From: Rhabditoides inermis
Lineage: Eukaryota; Nematoda; Chromadorea; Rhabditida; Rhabditidae
Length of the DNA: 64,000 bases
Reading direction: 5' to 3'
NCBI GenBank assembly: GCA_963966185.1
Contig: CAWZYM010000139.1
Coordinates: forward strand, 186,001 to 250,000
The first letter of the stretch is position 1. Each line of letters opens with the position of its first letter. A program made the translations under genes and the position numbers. The notes under the pieces were generated by a model. That model saw only the letters and a program-made list of their open reading frames with translations. It made no database searches and was not told the DNA's origin. Shown piece by piece: positions 48,463-60,100 of this stretch.

Positions 48463-49467
48463 GTGTTCTGTCTGTGCATATTCGACGACCGAACTAGGAT
48501 CGGTTGTAGCTATCTGAAGCTTGACTCCTGCGAAGATACGGGACCGTTGTGTGCTCACGTTTCAAAATACATGGTGCTCTCGCCATTGGTAGCGAGGAGA
48601 CTGGGGCAAGGGAAGAGAGGGATAGAAGGGGAGAAAGAGAGAGATGAACGATAACTTTTTCATTCACAAGCACTTGTGAGAGTTATACACAACTGCGATT
48701 GAGTCTTCTATTCGCATTCAAATTATACTTTTTAGAAAAACCGAAATGTCTGAAAAAAACATTGGGCTTTTTCGTAACGAAAATCGATGTGTTCTGTCTG
48801 TGCATATACGACGACCGATCTAGGATCGGTTGTATCTCTTTGAAGCTTGACTCCTGCGAAGATAAAGGACCGTTGTGTGCTCACGTTTCAAAATACATGG
48901 TGCTCTCGCCCTTGGTAGCGAGGAGACTGGGGCAAGAGAAGAGAGGGAGAGAGGGGGAGGGGGAGAAAGAGAGAGATGAACGATAACTTTTTCATTCAAA
49001 AGCACTTGTGAGAGTTATACACAACTGCAACTGGGTCTTCTATTCGCATTCAAAATATACTTTTTGAAAAACCCGAAATGTTTGAAATACAATAAACAAT
49101 GGTCTTCTTCGTAAAGGTAGATCGAGGTGTTCTGTCTGTGCATATTCGACGACCGATCTATAATCGGTTGTATCTATCTGAAGCTTGACTCCTGCGAAAA
49201 TACAGGACCGTTGTGTGCTCACGTTTCAAAATACATGGTGCTCTCGCCCTTTGTAGCGAGGAGACTGGGGCGAGAGAAGAGAGGTAAAGAGGGGGAGAAA
49301 GAGAGAGATAAACGATAACTTTTTCATTCACAAGCACTTGTGAGAGTTGAACACAACTGCAACTGGGTCTTCTATTTGCATTCAAATTATACTTTCTGAA
49401 AAACCCGAAATGTCTGAAAAAAACAATGGACTTCTTCCTAACGTAAATCGAAGTGTTCTGTCTGTGC

Positions 49468-49504
49468 ATTTTCGACGACCGATCTAGGATCGGTTGTCGA
49501 AAAT
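49468..49504. repeat. Foldback near-palindrome at the left inversion edge
   Basis: Arms of 17 bases (49468-49484 and 49488-49504) around the TAG centre of dyad 1, 16 of 17 paired with one G/T. Normal monomers pair over 7 bp plus 2 beyond the mismatch and then continue TAGCTATC. Here the normal sequence stops after GGTTGT and is followed by CGAAAAT, the exact complement of the ATTTTCG 25 bp upstream. Inverted satellite follows, with AT shared between the two joins. Confidence 0.9.
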
Positions 49505-50321
49505 AATTTGAATGCAAATAGAAGACCCAGTTGCAGTTGTGTTCAACTCTCACAAGTGCTTGTGAATGAAAAAGTTATCGTTTATCTCTCTCTTTCTCCC
49601 CCTCTTTACCTCTCTTCTCTCGCCCCAGTCTCCTCGCTACCAAGGGCGAGAGCACCATGTATTTTGAAACGTGAGCACACAACGGTCCTGTATTTTCGCA
49701 GGAGTCAAGCTTCAGATAGATACAACCGATTATAGATCGGTCGTCGAATATGCACAGACAGAACACCTCGATTTTCGTTACGAAAAAGCCCAATGTTTTT
49801 TTCAGACATTTCGGTTTTTCTAAAAAGTATAATTTGAATGCGAATAGAAGACTCAATCGCAGTTGTGTATAACTCTCACAAGTGCTTGTGAATGAAAAAG
49901 TTATCGTTCATCTCTCTCTTTCTCCCCTTCTCTCCCTCTCTTCCCTTGCCCCAGTCTCCTCGCTACCAAGGGCGAGAGTACCATGTATTTTGAAACGTGA
50001 GCACACAACGGTCCTGTATTTTCGCAGAAGTCAAGCTTCAGATAGCTACAACCGATCCTAGATCGGTCGTCGAATATGCACAGACAGAACACCTCGATCT
50101 ACCTTTACGAAAAAGCCCAATGTTTTTTTCAGACATTTCGGGTTTTTCAAAAAAAGTATAATTTGAATGCGAATAGAAGATCCAATTGCAGTTGTGTATA
50201 ACTCTCACAAGTGCTTGTGAATGAAAAAGTTATCGTTCATCTCTCTCTTTCTCCCCCTCTCTCCCTCTCTTCTCTTGCCCCAGTCTCCTCGCTACCAAGG
50301 GCGAGAGCACCATGTATTTTG
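49505..50321 (-). repeat. Inverted segment (about 817 bp, 2.5 monomers)
   Basis: The only stretch with monomers on the opposite strand. It reads as the reverse complement of 42,694-43,510: coordinates map as 93,015 minus x, with no indel over the features compared, including the c unit (42,923) and the following b-like unit (43,230). The left flank corresponds to about 43,617 of the source region and the right flank to about 44,275. Relative to that template, the array ran forward to 43,617, backward over 43,510-42,694, then forward again from 44,275. Both edges lie inside monomers. An assembly artefact is possible but would not readily create the templated bases at the left edge. Confidence 0.92.
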
Positions 50322-50613
50322 ATCGGTTGTTTCTCTTTGAAGCTTGACTCCTGCGAAGATACAGGACCGTTGTGTGCTCACGTTTCAAAATACATGGTGC
50401 TCTCGCCCTTGGTAGCGAGGAGACTGGGGCAAGAGAAGAGAGGGAGAGAGGGGGAGAAAAAGAGAGATGAACGATAACTTTTTCATTCAAAGCACTTGTG
50501 AGAGTTATACACAACTGCAATTGGATCTTCTATTCGCATTCAAATTATACTTTTTAGAAAAACCGAAATGTCTGAAAAAAAACATTGGGCTTTTTCGTAA
50601 AGGTAGATCAAGG

Positions 50614-50910
50614 TGTTCTGTCTGTGCATTTTCGACGACCGATCTAGGATCGGTTGTAGCTATCTGAAGCTTGACTCCTGCATAGTTACAGGACCGTTGT
50701 GTGCTCACGTTTCAAAATACATGGTGCTCTCGCCCTTGGTAGCGAGGAGACTGGGGCAAGAGAAGAGATAACTTTTCATTCACAAGCACTTGTGAGAGTT
50801 ATACACAACTGCAACTGGGTCTTCTATTCGCATTCAAAAAATACTTTTTGAAAAACCCGAAATGTTCGAAATACAATAAACAATGGTCTTCTTCGTAAAG
50901 GTAGATCGAG
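50614..50910 (+). repeat. Purine-tract deletion monomer (297 bp)
   Basis: Exact counterpart of the 44,567 copy in the block duplicated at offset 6,047. Confidence 0.9.
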
Positions 50911-51192
50911 GTGTTCTGTCTGTGCATATTCGACGACCGAACTAGGATCGGTTGTAGCTATCTGAAGCTTGACTCCTGCGAAGATACGGGGAGACTAGCG
51001 AGGAGACTGGGGCAAGAGAAAAGAGGGAGAGAGGGGGAGAAAGAGAGAGATGAACGATAACTTTTTCTTTTAAAAGCACTTGTGAGAGTTATACACAACT
51101 GCAACTGGGTCTTCTATTCGCAATAAAAGTATCCTTTTGAAAAACCCGAATTGTCTGAAAAAACAATGGGCTTTTTCGTAACGAAAATCGAT
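50911..51192 (+). repeat. Shortened monomer with core deletion (282 bp), copy 2
   Basis: Counterpart of 44,864-45,145 in block R, with the identical scrambled join at about 50,987-51,000. Confidence 0.88.
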
Positions 51193-54066
51193 GTTTTCTG
51201 TCTGTGCATATTCGACGACCGATCTAGGATCGGTTGTAGCTATCTGAAGCTTGACTCCTGCGAAGATACAGGACCGTTGTGTGCTCACGTTTCAAAATAC
51301 ATGATGCTCTCGCCCTTGGTAGCGAGGAGACTGCTGCAAGAGAAGAGAGGGAGAGAGGGGGAGAAAGAGAGAGATGAACGATTGCTTTTTTCATTCACAA
51401 GCACTTGTGAGAGTTATACACAACTGCAACTGGATCTTCTATTCGCATTTAAATTATACTTTTTGAAAAACCCGAAACGTCTGGAAAACAATAAACAATG
51501 GTCTTCTTCGTAAAGGTAGATCGAGGTGTTCTGTCTGTGCATATTCTACGACCGAACTAGGATCGGTTGTAGCTATCTGAAGTTTGACTCCTGCGAAGAA
51601 AAGGGACCGTTGTGTGCTCACCATTTCAAAATACATGGTGCTCTTGCCCTTGGTAGCGAGAAGACTGGGGCAAGAGAAGAGAGGTAGAGAGGGGGAGGAA
51701 GAGAGAGATAAACGATAACTTTTTCATTCACAAGCACTTGTGAGAGTTGGACACAACTGCAACTGGGTCTTCTATTTGCATTCAAATTGAACTTTCAGAA
51801 AAACCCGAAGTGTCTGAAAAAAAACAATGGGCTTCTTCCTAACGTAATACGAGGTGTTCTGTCTGTGCATATTCGACGACCGATCTAGGATCGGTTGTAG
51901 CTATCTGAAGCTTGACTCCTGCAAAGATACAGGACCGTTGTGTGCTCACGTTTCAAAATACATGGTGCTCTCGCCCTTGGTAGCGAGGAGACTGGGGCAA
52001 GAGAAGAGAGGGAGAGAGGGGGAGGGGGAGAAAGAGAGAGATGAACGATAACTTTTTCATTCAAAAGCACTTGTGAGAGTTATACACAACTGCAACTGGG
52101 TCTTCTATTCGCATTCAAAATATACTTTTTGAAAAACCCGAAATGTTTGAAATACAATAAACAATGGTCTTCTTCGTAAAGGTAGATCGAGGTGTTCTGT
52201 CTGTGCATATTCGACGACCGATCTATAATCGGTTGTATCTATCTGAAGCTTGACTCCTGCGAAGATACAGGACCGTTGTGTGCTCACGTTTCAAAATACA
52301 TGGTGCTCTCGCCCTTTGTAGCGAGGAGACTGGGGCGAGAGAAGAGAGGTAAAGAGGGGGAGAAAGAGAGAGATAAACGATAACTTTTTCATTCACAAGC
52401 ACTTGTGAAAGTTGAACACAACTGCAACTGGGTCTTCTATTTGCATTCAAATTATACTTTCAGAAAAACCCGAAGTGTCTGAAAAAAACAATGGGCTTCT
52501 TCCTAACGTAATACGAGGTGTTCTGTCTGTGCATATTCGACGACCGATCTAGGATCGGTTGTAGCTATCTGAAGCTTGACTCCTGCAAAGATACAGGACC
52601 GTTGTGTGCTCACGTTTCAAAATACATGGTGCTCTTGCCCTTGGTAGCGAGGAGACTGGGGCAAGAGAAAAGAGGGAGAGAGGGGGAGAAAGAGAGAGAT
52701 GAACGATAACTTTTTCTTTTAAAAGCACTTGTGAGAGTTATACACAACTGCAACTGGGTCTTCTATTCGCATTCAAAATATACTTTTTGAAAAACCCGAA
52801 ATGTTTGAAAAAACAATGGGCTTTTTCGTAACGAAAATCGATGTTTTCTGTCTGTGCATATTCGACGACCGATCTAGGATCGGTTGTAGCTATCTGAAGC
52901 TTGACTCCTGCGAAGATACAGGACCGTTGTGTGCTCACGTTTCAAAATACATGATGCTCTCGCCCTTGGTAGCGAGGAGACTGCTGCAAGAGAAGAGAGG
53001 GAGAGAGGGGGAGAAAGAGAGAGATGAACGATTGCTTTTTTCATTCACAAGCACTTGTGAGAGTTATACACAACTGCAACTGGATCTTCTATTCGCATTT
53101 AAATTATACTTTTTGAAAAACCCGAAACGTCTGGAAAACAATAAACAATGGTCTTCTTCGTAAAGGTAGATCGAGGTGTTCTGTCTGTGCATATTCTACG
53201 ACCGAACTAGGATCGGTTGTAGCTATCTGAAGTTTGACTCCTGCGAAGATACAGGACCGTTGTGTGCTCACGTTTCAAAATACATGGTGCTCTTGCCCTT
53301 GGTAGCGAGAAGACTGGGGCAAGAGAAGAGAGGTAGAGAGGGGGAGGAAGAGAGAGATAAACGATAACTTTTTCATTCACAAGCACTTGTGAGAGTTGGA
53401 CACAATTGCAACTGGGTCTTCTATTTGCATTCAAATTGAACTTTCAGAAAAACCCGAAGTGTCTGAAAAAAAACAATGGGCTTCTTCCTAACGTAATACG
53501 AGGTGTTCTGTCTGTGCATATTCGACGACCGATCTAGGATCGGTTGTAGCTATCTGAAGCTTGACTCCTGCAAAGATACAGGACCGTTGTGTGCTCACGT
53601 TTCAAAATACATGGTGCTCTCGCCCTTGGTAGCGAGGAGACTGGGGCAAGAGAAGAGAGGGAGAGAAGGGGAGAAAGAGAGAGATGAACGATAACTTTTC
53701 ATTCACAAGCACTTGTGAGAGTTATACACAACTGCAACTGGGCCTTCTATTCGCATTCAAAATATACTTTTTGAAAAACCCGAAATGTCTGAAATACAAT
53801 AAACAATGGTCTTTTTCGTAAAGGTAGATCGAGGTGTTCTGTCTGTGCATATTCGACGACCGATCTAGGATCGGTTGTAGCTATCTGAAGCTTGACTCCT
53901 GCAAAGATACAGGACCGTTGTGTGCTCACGTTTCAAAATACATGGTGCTCTCGCCCTTGGTAGCGAGGAGACTGGGGCAAGAGAAGAGAGGGAGAGAAGG
54001 GGAGAAAGAGAGAGATGAACGATAACTTTTCATTCACAAGCACTTGTGAGAGTTATACACAACTGC

Positions 54067-55360
54067 GATTGAGTCTTCTATTCGCATTCAAATTATACTT
54101 TTTAGAAAAACCGAAATGTCTGAAAAAAACATTGGGCTTTTTCGTAACGAAAATCGATGTGTTCTGTCTGTGCATATACGACGACCGATCTAGGATCGGT
54201 TGTATCTCTTTGAAGCTTGACTCCTGCGAAGATAAAGGACCGTTGTGTGCTCACGTTTCAAAATACATGGTGCTCTCGCCCTTGGTAGCGAGGAGACTGG
54301 GGCAAGAGAAGAGAGGGAGAGAGGGGGAGGGGGAGAAAGAGAGAGATGAACGATAACTTTTTCATTCAAAAGCACTTGTGAGAGTTATACACAACTGCAA
54401 CTGGGTCTTCTATTCGCATTCAAAATATACTTTTTGAAAAACCCGAAATGTTTGAAATACAATAAACAATGGTCTTCTTCGTAAAGGTAGATCGAGGTGT
54501 TCTGTCTGTGCATATTCGACGACCGATCTATAATCGGTTGTATCTATCTGAAGCTTGACTCCTGCGAAAATACAGGACCGTTGTGTGCTCACGTTTCAAA
54601 ATACATGGTGCTCTCGCCCTTTGTAGCGAGGAGACTGGGGCGAGAGAAGAGAGGTAAAGAGGGGGAGAAAGAGAGAGATAAACGATAACTTTTTCATTCA
54701 CAAGCACTTGTGAGAGTTGAACACAACTGCAACTGGGTCTTCTATTTGCATTCAAATTATACTTTCTGAAAAACCCGAAATGTCTGAAAAAAACAATGGG
54801 CTTCTTCCTAACGTAAATCGAAGTGTTCTGTCTGTGCATTTTCGACGACCGATCTAGGATCGGTTGTAGCTATCTGAAGCTTGACTCCTGCGAAGATACA
54901 GGACCGTTGTGTGCTCACGTTTCAAAATACATGGTGCTCTCGCCCTTGGTAGCGAGAAGACTGGGGCAAGAGAAGAGAGGGAGAGAGGGGGAGAAAGAGA
55001 GAGATGAACGATAACTTTTTCATTCGATAGCACTTGTGAGAGTTATACACAACTGCAACTGGATCTTCTATTCGCATTTAAATTATACTTTTTGAAAAAC
55101 CCGAAACGTCTGGAAAACAATAAACAATGGTCTTCTTCGTAAAGGTAAATCGAGGTGTTCTGTCTGTGCATATTCGACGACCGATCTAGGAACGGTTGTA
55201 TTTATCTGAAGCTTGATTCCTGCGAAGATACAGGACCGTTGTGTGCTCACGTTTCAAAATACATGGTGCTCTCGCCCTTGGTAGCGTGTAGCGAGGAGAC
55301 TGGGGCAAGGGAAGAGAGGGAGAGAGGGGGAGAAAGAGAAAGATGAACGATAACTTTTTC
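54067..55360 (+). repeat. Mosaic patch joining several source regions
   Basis: Positions 54,067-54,867 match about 48,697-49,497 (offset 5,370). The sequence then continues uninterrupted as a match to about 43,620-44,112 (offset 11,248), including the 9-bp GTAGCGTGTAGCGAG duplication. At about 55,361 it jumps to a match with 44,438 onward (offset 10,923), skipping one monomer. It shows what the 49.5-kb region would look like without the inversion. Confidence 0.82.
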
Positions 55361-55488
55361 ATTCAAAGCACTTGTGAGAGTTATACACAACTGCAATTGG
55401 ATCTTCTATTCGCATTCAAATTATACTTTTTAGAAAAACCGAAATGTCTGAAAAAAAACATTGGGCTTTTTCGTAAAGGTAGATCAAG

Positions 55489-55793
55489 GTGTTCTGTCTG
55501 TGCATTTTCGACGACCGATCTAGGATCGGTTGTAGCTATCTGAAGCTTGACTCCTGCAGAGTTACAGGACCGTTGTGTGCTCACGTTTCAAAATACATGG
55601 TGCTCTCGCCCTTGGTAGCGAGGAGACTGGGGCAAGAGAAGAGATAACTTTTCATTCACAAGCACTTGTGAGAGTTATACACAACTGCAACTGGGTCTTC
55701 TATTCGCATTCAACATTCAAAAAATACTTTTTGAAAAACCCGAAATGTTCGAAATACAATAAACAATGGTCTTCTTCGTAAAGGTAGATCGAG
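55489..55793 (+). repeat. Purine-tract deletion monomer with 7-bp duplication (305 bp)
   Basis: Same deletion; CATTCAA is additionally duplicated at about 55,708-55,721 (GCATTCAACATTCAAAAAATAC). CTGCAGAGTTACAGG replaces CTGCATAGTT. Confidence 0.88.
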
Positions 55794-57101
55794 GTGTTCT
55801 GTCTGTGCATATTCGACGACCGAACTAGGATCGGTTGTAGCTATCTGAAGCTTGACTCCTGCGAAGATACGGGACCGTTGTGTGCTCACGTTTCAAAATA
55901 CATGGTGCTCTCGCCATTGGTAGCGAGGAGACTGGGGCAAGGGAAGAGAGGGATAGAAGGGGAGAAAGAGAGAGATGAACGATAACTTTTTCATTCACAA
56001 GCACTTGTGAGAGTTATACACAACTGCGATTGAGTCTTCTATTCGCATTCAAATTATACTTTTTAGAAAAACCGAAATGTCTGAAAAAACATTGGGCTTT
56101 TTCGTAACGAAAATCGATGTGTTCTGTCTGTGCATATTCGACGACCGATCTAGGATCGGTTGTATCTCTTTAAAGCTTGACTCCTGCGAAGATACAGGAC
56201 CGTTGTGTGCTCACGTTTCAAAATACATGGTGCTCTTGCCCTTGGTAGCGAGGAGACTGGGGCAAGAGAAAAGAGGGAGAGAGGGGGAGAAAGAGAGAGA
56301 TGAACGATTGTTTTTTTCATTCACAAGCACTTGTGAGAGTTATACACAACTGCAACTGGGTCTTCTATTCGCATTCAAATTATACTTTTTGAAAAACCCG
56401 AAATGTATGAAAAAAACAATGGGCTTTTTCGTAACGAAAATCGATGTTTTCTGTCTGTGCATATTCGACGACCGATCTAGGATCGGTTGTAGCTATCTGA
56501 AGCTGACTCCTGCGAAGATACAGGACCGTTGTGTGCTCACGTTTCAAAATACATGGTGCTCTTGCCCTTGGTAGCGAGGAGACTGGGGCAAGAGAAAAGA
56601 GGGAGAGAGGGGGAGAAAGAGAGAGATGAACGATTGCTTTTTTCATTCACAAGCACTTGTGAGAGTTATACACAACTGCAACTGGGTCTTCTATTCGCAT
56701 TCAAATTATACTTTTTGAAAAACCCGAAATGATGAAAAAAACAATGGGCTTTTTCGTAACGAAAATCGATGTTTTCTGTCTGTGCATATTCGACGACCGA
56801 TCTAGGATCGGTTGTAGCTATCTGAAGCTTGACTCCTGCGAAGATACAGGACCGTTGTGTGCTCACGTTTCAAAATACATGATGCTCTCGCCCTTGGTAG
56901 CGAGGAGTGCTGCAAGAGAAGAGAGGGAGAGAGGGGGAGAAAGAGAGAGATGAACGATTGCTTTTTTCATTCACAAGCACTTGTTAGAGTTATACACAAC
57001 TGCAACTGGATCTTCTATTCGCATTTAAATTATACTTTTTGAAAAACCCGAAACGTCTGGAAAACAATAAACAATGGTCTTCTTCGTAAAGGTAGATCGA
57101 G
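55794..57101 (+). repeat. Patch resembling 48.46 kb then 23.3-24.1 kb
   Basis: 55,794-55,985 shares GCCATTGG and GGGATAGAAGGGG with 48,463. From about 55,994 to 56,740 the sequence matches about 23,329-24,070: ATCTCTTTAAAGC, AGAAAAGAGGG, CGATTGTTTTTTTC and the rare AAATGTATGAAAAA occur in order. Private small deletions follow: GAAGCTGACTCC at about 56,502, AAATGATGAAAA at about 56,728, and GAGGAGTGCTGC at about 56,904. Confidence 0.78.
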
Positions 57102-60100
57102 GTGTTCTGTCTGTGCATATTCTACGACCGAACTAGGATCGGTTGTAGCTATCTGAAGTTTGACTCCTGCGAAGATACAGGACCGTTGTGTGCTCACGTT
57201 TCAAAATACATGGTGCTCTTGCCCTTGGTAGCGAGAAGACTGGGGCAAGAGAAGAGAGGTAGAGAGGGGGAGGAAGAGAGAGATAAACGATAACTTTTTC
57301 ATTCACAAGCACTTGTGAGAGTTGGACACAACTGCAACTGGGTCTTCTATTTGCATTCAAATTGAACTTTCAGAAAAACCCGAAGTGTCTGAAAAAAAAC
57401 AATGGGCTTCTTCCTAACGTAATACGAGGTGTTCTGTCTGTGCATATTCGACGACCGATCTAGGATCGGTTGTAGCTATCTGAAGCTTGACTCCTGCAAA
57501 GATACAGGACAGTTGTGTGCTCACGTTTCAAAATACATGGTGCTCTCGCCCTTGGTAGCGAGGAGACTGGGGCAAGAGAAGAGAGGGAGAGAGGGGGAGG
57601 GGGAGAAAGAGAGAGATGAACGATAACTTTTTCATTCAAAAGCACTTGTGAGAGTTATACACAACTGCAACTGGGTCTTCTATTCGCATTCAAAATATAC
57701 TTTTTGAAAAACCCGAAATGTTTGAAATACAATAAACAATGGTCTTTTTCGTAAAGGTAGATCGAGGTGTTCTGTCTGTGCATATTCGACGACCGATCTA
57801 TAATCGGTTGTATCTATCTGAAGCTTGACTCCTGCGAAGATACAGGACCGTTGTGTGCTCACGTTTCAAAATACATGGTGCTCTCGCCCTTTGTAGCGAG
57901 GAGACTGGGGCGAGAGAAGAGAGGTAAAGAGGGGGAGAAAGAGAGAGATAAACGATAACTTTTTCATTCACAAGCACTTGTGAAAGTTGAACACAACTGC
58001 AACTGGGTCTTCTATTTGCATTCAAATTATACTTTCAGAAAAACCCGAAGTGTCTGAAAAAAACAATGGGCTTCTTCCTAACGTAATACGAGGTGTTCTG
58101 TCTGTGCATATTCGACGACCGATCTAGGATCGGTTGTAGCTATCTGAAGCTTGACTCCTGCAAAGATACAGGACCGTTGTGTGCTCACGTTTCAAAATAC
58201 ATGGTGCTCTTGCCCTTGGTAGCGAGGAGACTGGGGCAAGAGAAAAGAGGGAGAGAGGGGGAGAAAGAGAGAGATGAACGATAACTTTTTCTTTTAAAAG
58301 CACTTGTGAGAGTTATACACAACTGCAACTGGGTCTTCTATTCGCATTCAAAATATACTTTTTGAAAAACCCGAAATGTTTGAAAAACAATGGGCTTTTT
58401 CGTAACGAAAATCGATGTTTTCTGTCTGTGCATATTCGACGACCGATCTAGGATCGGTTGTAGCTATCTGAAGCTTGACTCCTGCGAAGAGACAGGACCG
58501 TTGTGTGCTCACGTTTCAAAATACATGATGCTCTCGCCCTTGGTAGCGAGGAGACTGCTGCAAGAGAAGAGAGGGAGAGAGGGGGAGAAAGAGAGAGATG
58601 AACGATTGCTTTTTTCATTCACAAGCACTTGTGAGAGTTATACACAACTGCAACTGGATCTTCTATTCGCATTTAAATTATACTTTTTGAAAAACCCGAA
58701 ACGTCTGGAAAACAATAAACAATGGTCTTCTTCGTAAAGGTAGATCGAGGTGTTCTGTCTGTGCATATTCGACGACCGATCTAGGATCGGTTGTAGCTAT
58801 CTGAAGCTTGACTTCTGCGAAGAGACAGGACCGTTGTGTGCTCACGTTTCAAAATACATGATGCTCTCGCCCTTGGTAGCGAGGAGACTGCTGCAAGAGA
58901 AGAGAGGGAGAGAGGGGGAGAAAGAGAGAGATGAACGATTGCTTTTTTCATTCACAAGCACTTGTGAGAGTTATACACAACTGCAACTGGGTCTTCTATT
59001 CGCATTCAAAATATACTTTTTGAAAAACCCGAAATGTTTGAAATACAATAAACAATGGTCTTCTTCGTAAAGGTAGATCGAGGTGTTCTGTCTGTGCATA
59101 TTCGACGACCGATCTATAATCGGTTGTATCTATCTGAAGCTTGACTCCTGCGAAGATACAGGACCGTTGTGTGCTCACGTTTCAAAATACATGGTGCTCT
59201 CGCCCTTTGTAGCGAGGAGACTGGGGCGAGAGAAGAGAGGTAAAGAGGGGGAGAAAGAGAGAGATAAACGATAACTTTTTCATTCACAAGCACTTGTGAA
59301 AGTTGAACACAACTGCAACTGGGTCTTCTATTTGCATTCAAATTATACTTTCAGAAAAACCGAAATGTCTGAAAAAAAACATTGGGCTTTTTCGTAACGA
59401 AAATCGATGTGTTCTGTCTGTGCATATACGACGACCGATCTAGGATCGGTTGTATCTCTTTGAAGCTTGACTCCTGCGAAGATAAAGGACCGTTGTGTGC
59501 TCACGTTTCAAAATACATGGTGCTCTCGCCCTTGGTAGCGAGGAGACTGGGGCAAGAGAAGAGAGGGAGAGAGGGGGAGGGGGAGAAAGAGAGAGATGAA
59601 CGATAACTTTTTCATTCAAAAGCACTTGTGAGAGTTATACACAACTGCAACTGGGTCTTCTATTCGCATTCAAAATATACTTTTTGAAAAACCCGAAATG
59701 TTTGAAATACAATAAACAATGGTCTTCTTCGTAAAGGTAGATCGAGGTGTTCTGTCTGTGCATATTCGACGACCGATCTAGGATCGGTTGTATCTATCTG
59801 AAGCTTGACTCCTGCGAAGATACAGGACCGTTGTGTGCTCACGTTTCAAAATACATGGTGCTCTCGCCCTTTGTAGCGAGGAGACTGGGGCGAGAGAAGA
59901 GAGGGAGAGAGGGGGAGAAAGAGAGAGATGAACGACAACTTTTTCTTTTAAAAGCACTTGTGAGAGTTATACACAACTGCAACTGGGTCTTCTATTCGCA
60001 ATAAAAGTATCCTTTTGAAAAACCCGAATTGTCTGAAAAAACAATGGGCTTTTTCGTAACGAAAATCGATGTTTTCTGTCTGTGCATATTCGACGACCGA

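Larger units (their letters stand above)
50322..54066 (+). repeat. Block R, copy 2 (about 3.75 kb)
   Basis: Copy of 44,275-48,019. Its left edge is the right inversion junction (ATTTTGATCGGTTG, with GA shared by both sides). Its right edge is near 54,066, where copy 1 continues AACTGCAACTGGGCC but this copy switches to AACTGCGATTGAGTC, a c/a-type linker. Confidence 0.9.

Noticed and set aside
49505..50321. Mobile element bounded by inverted repeats
   Set aside because: The inverted island is entirely satellite and matches 42,694-43,510 in reverse. Its edges do not form matching terminal repeats; the palindrome is only at the left edge and derives from the monomer dyad.
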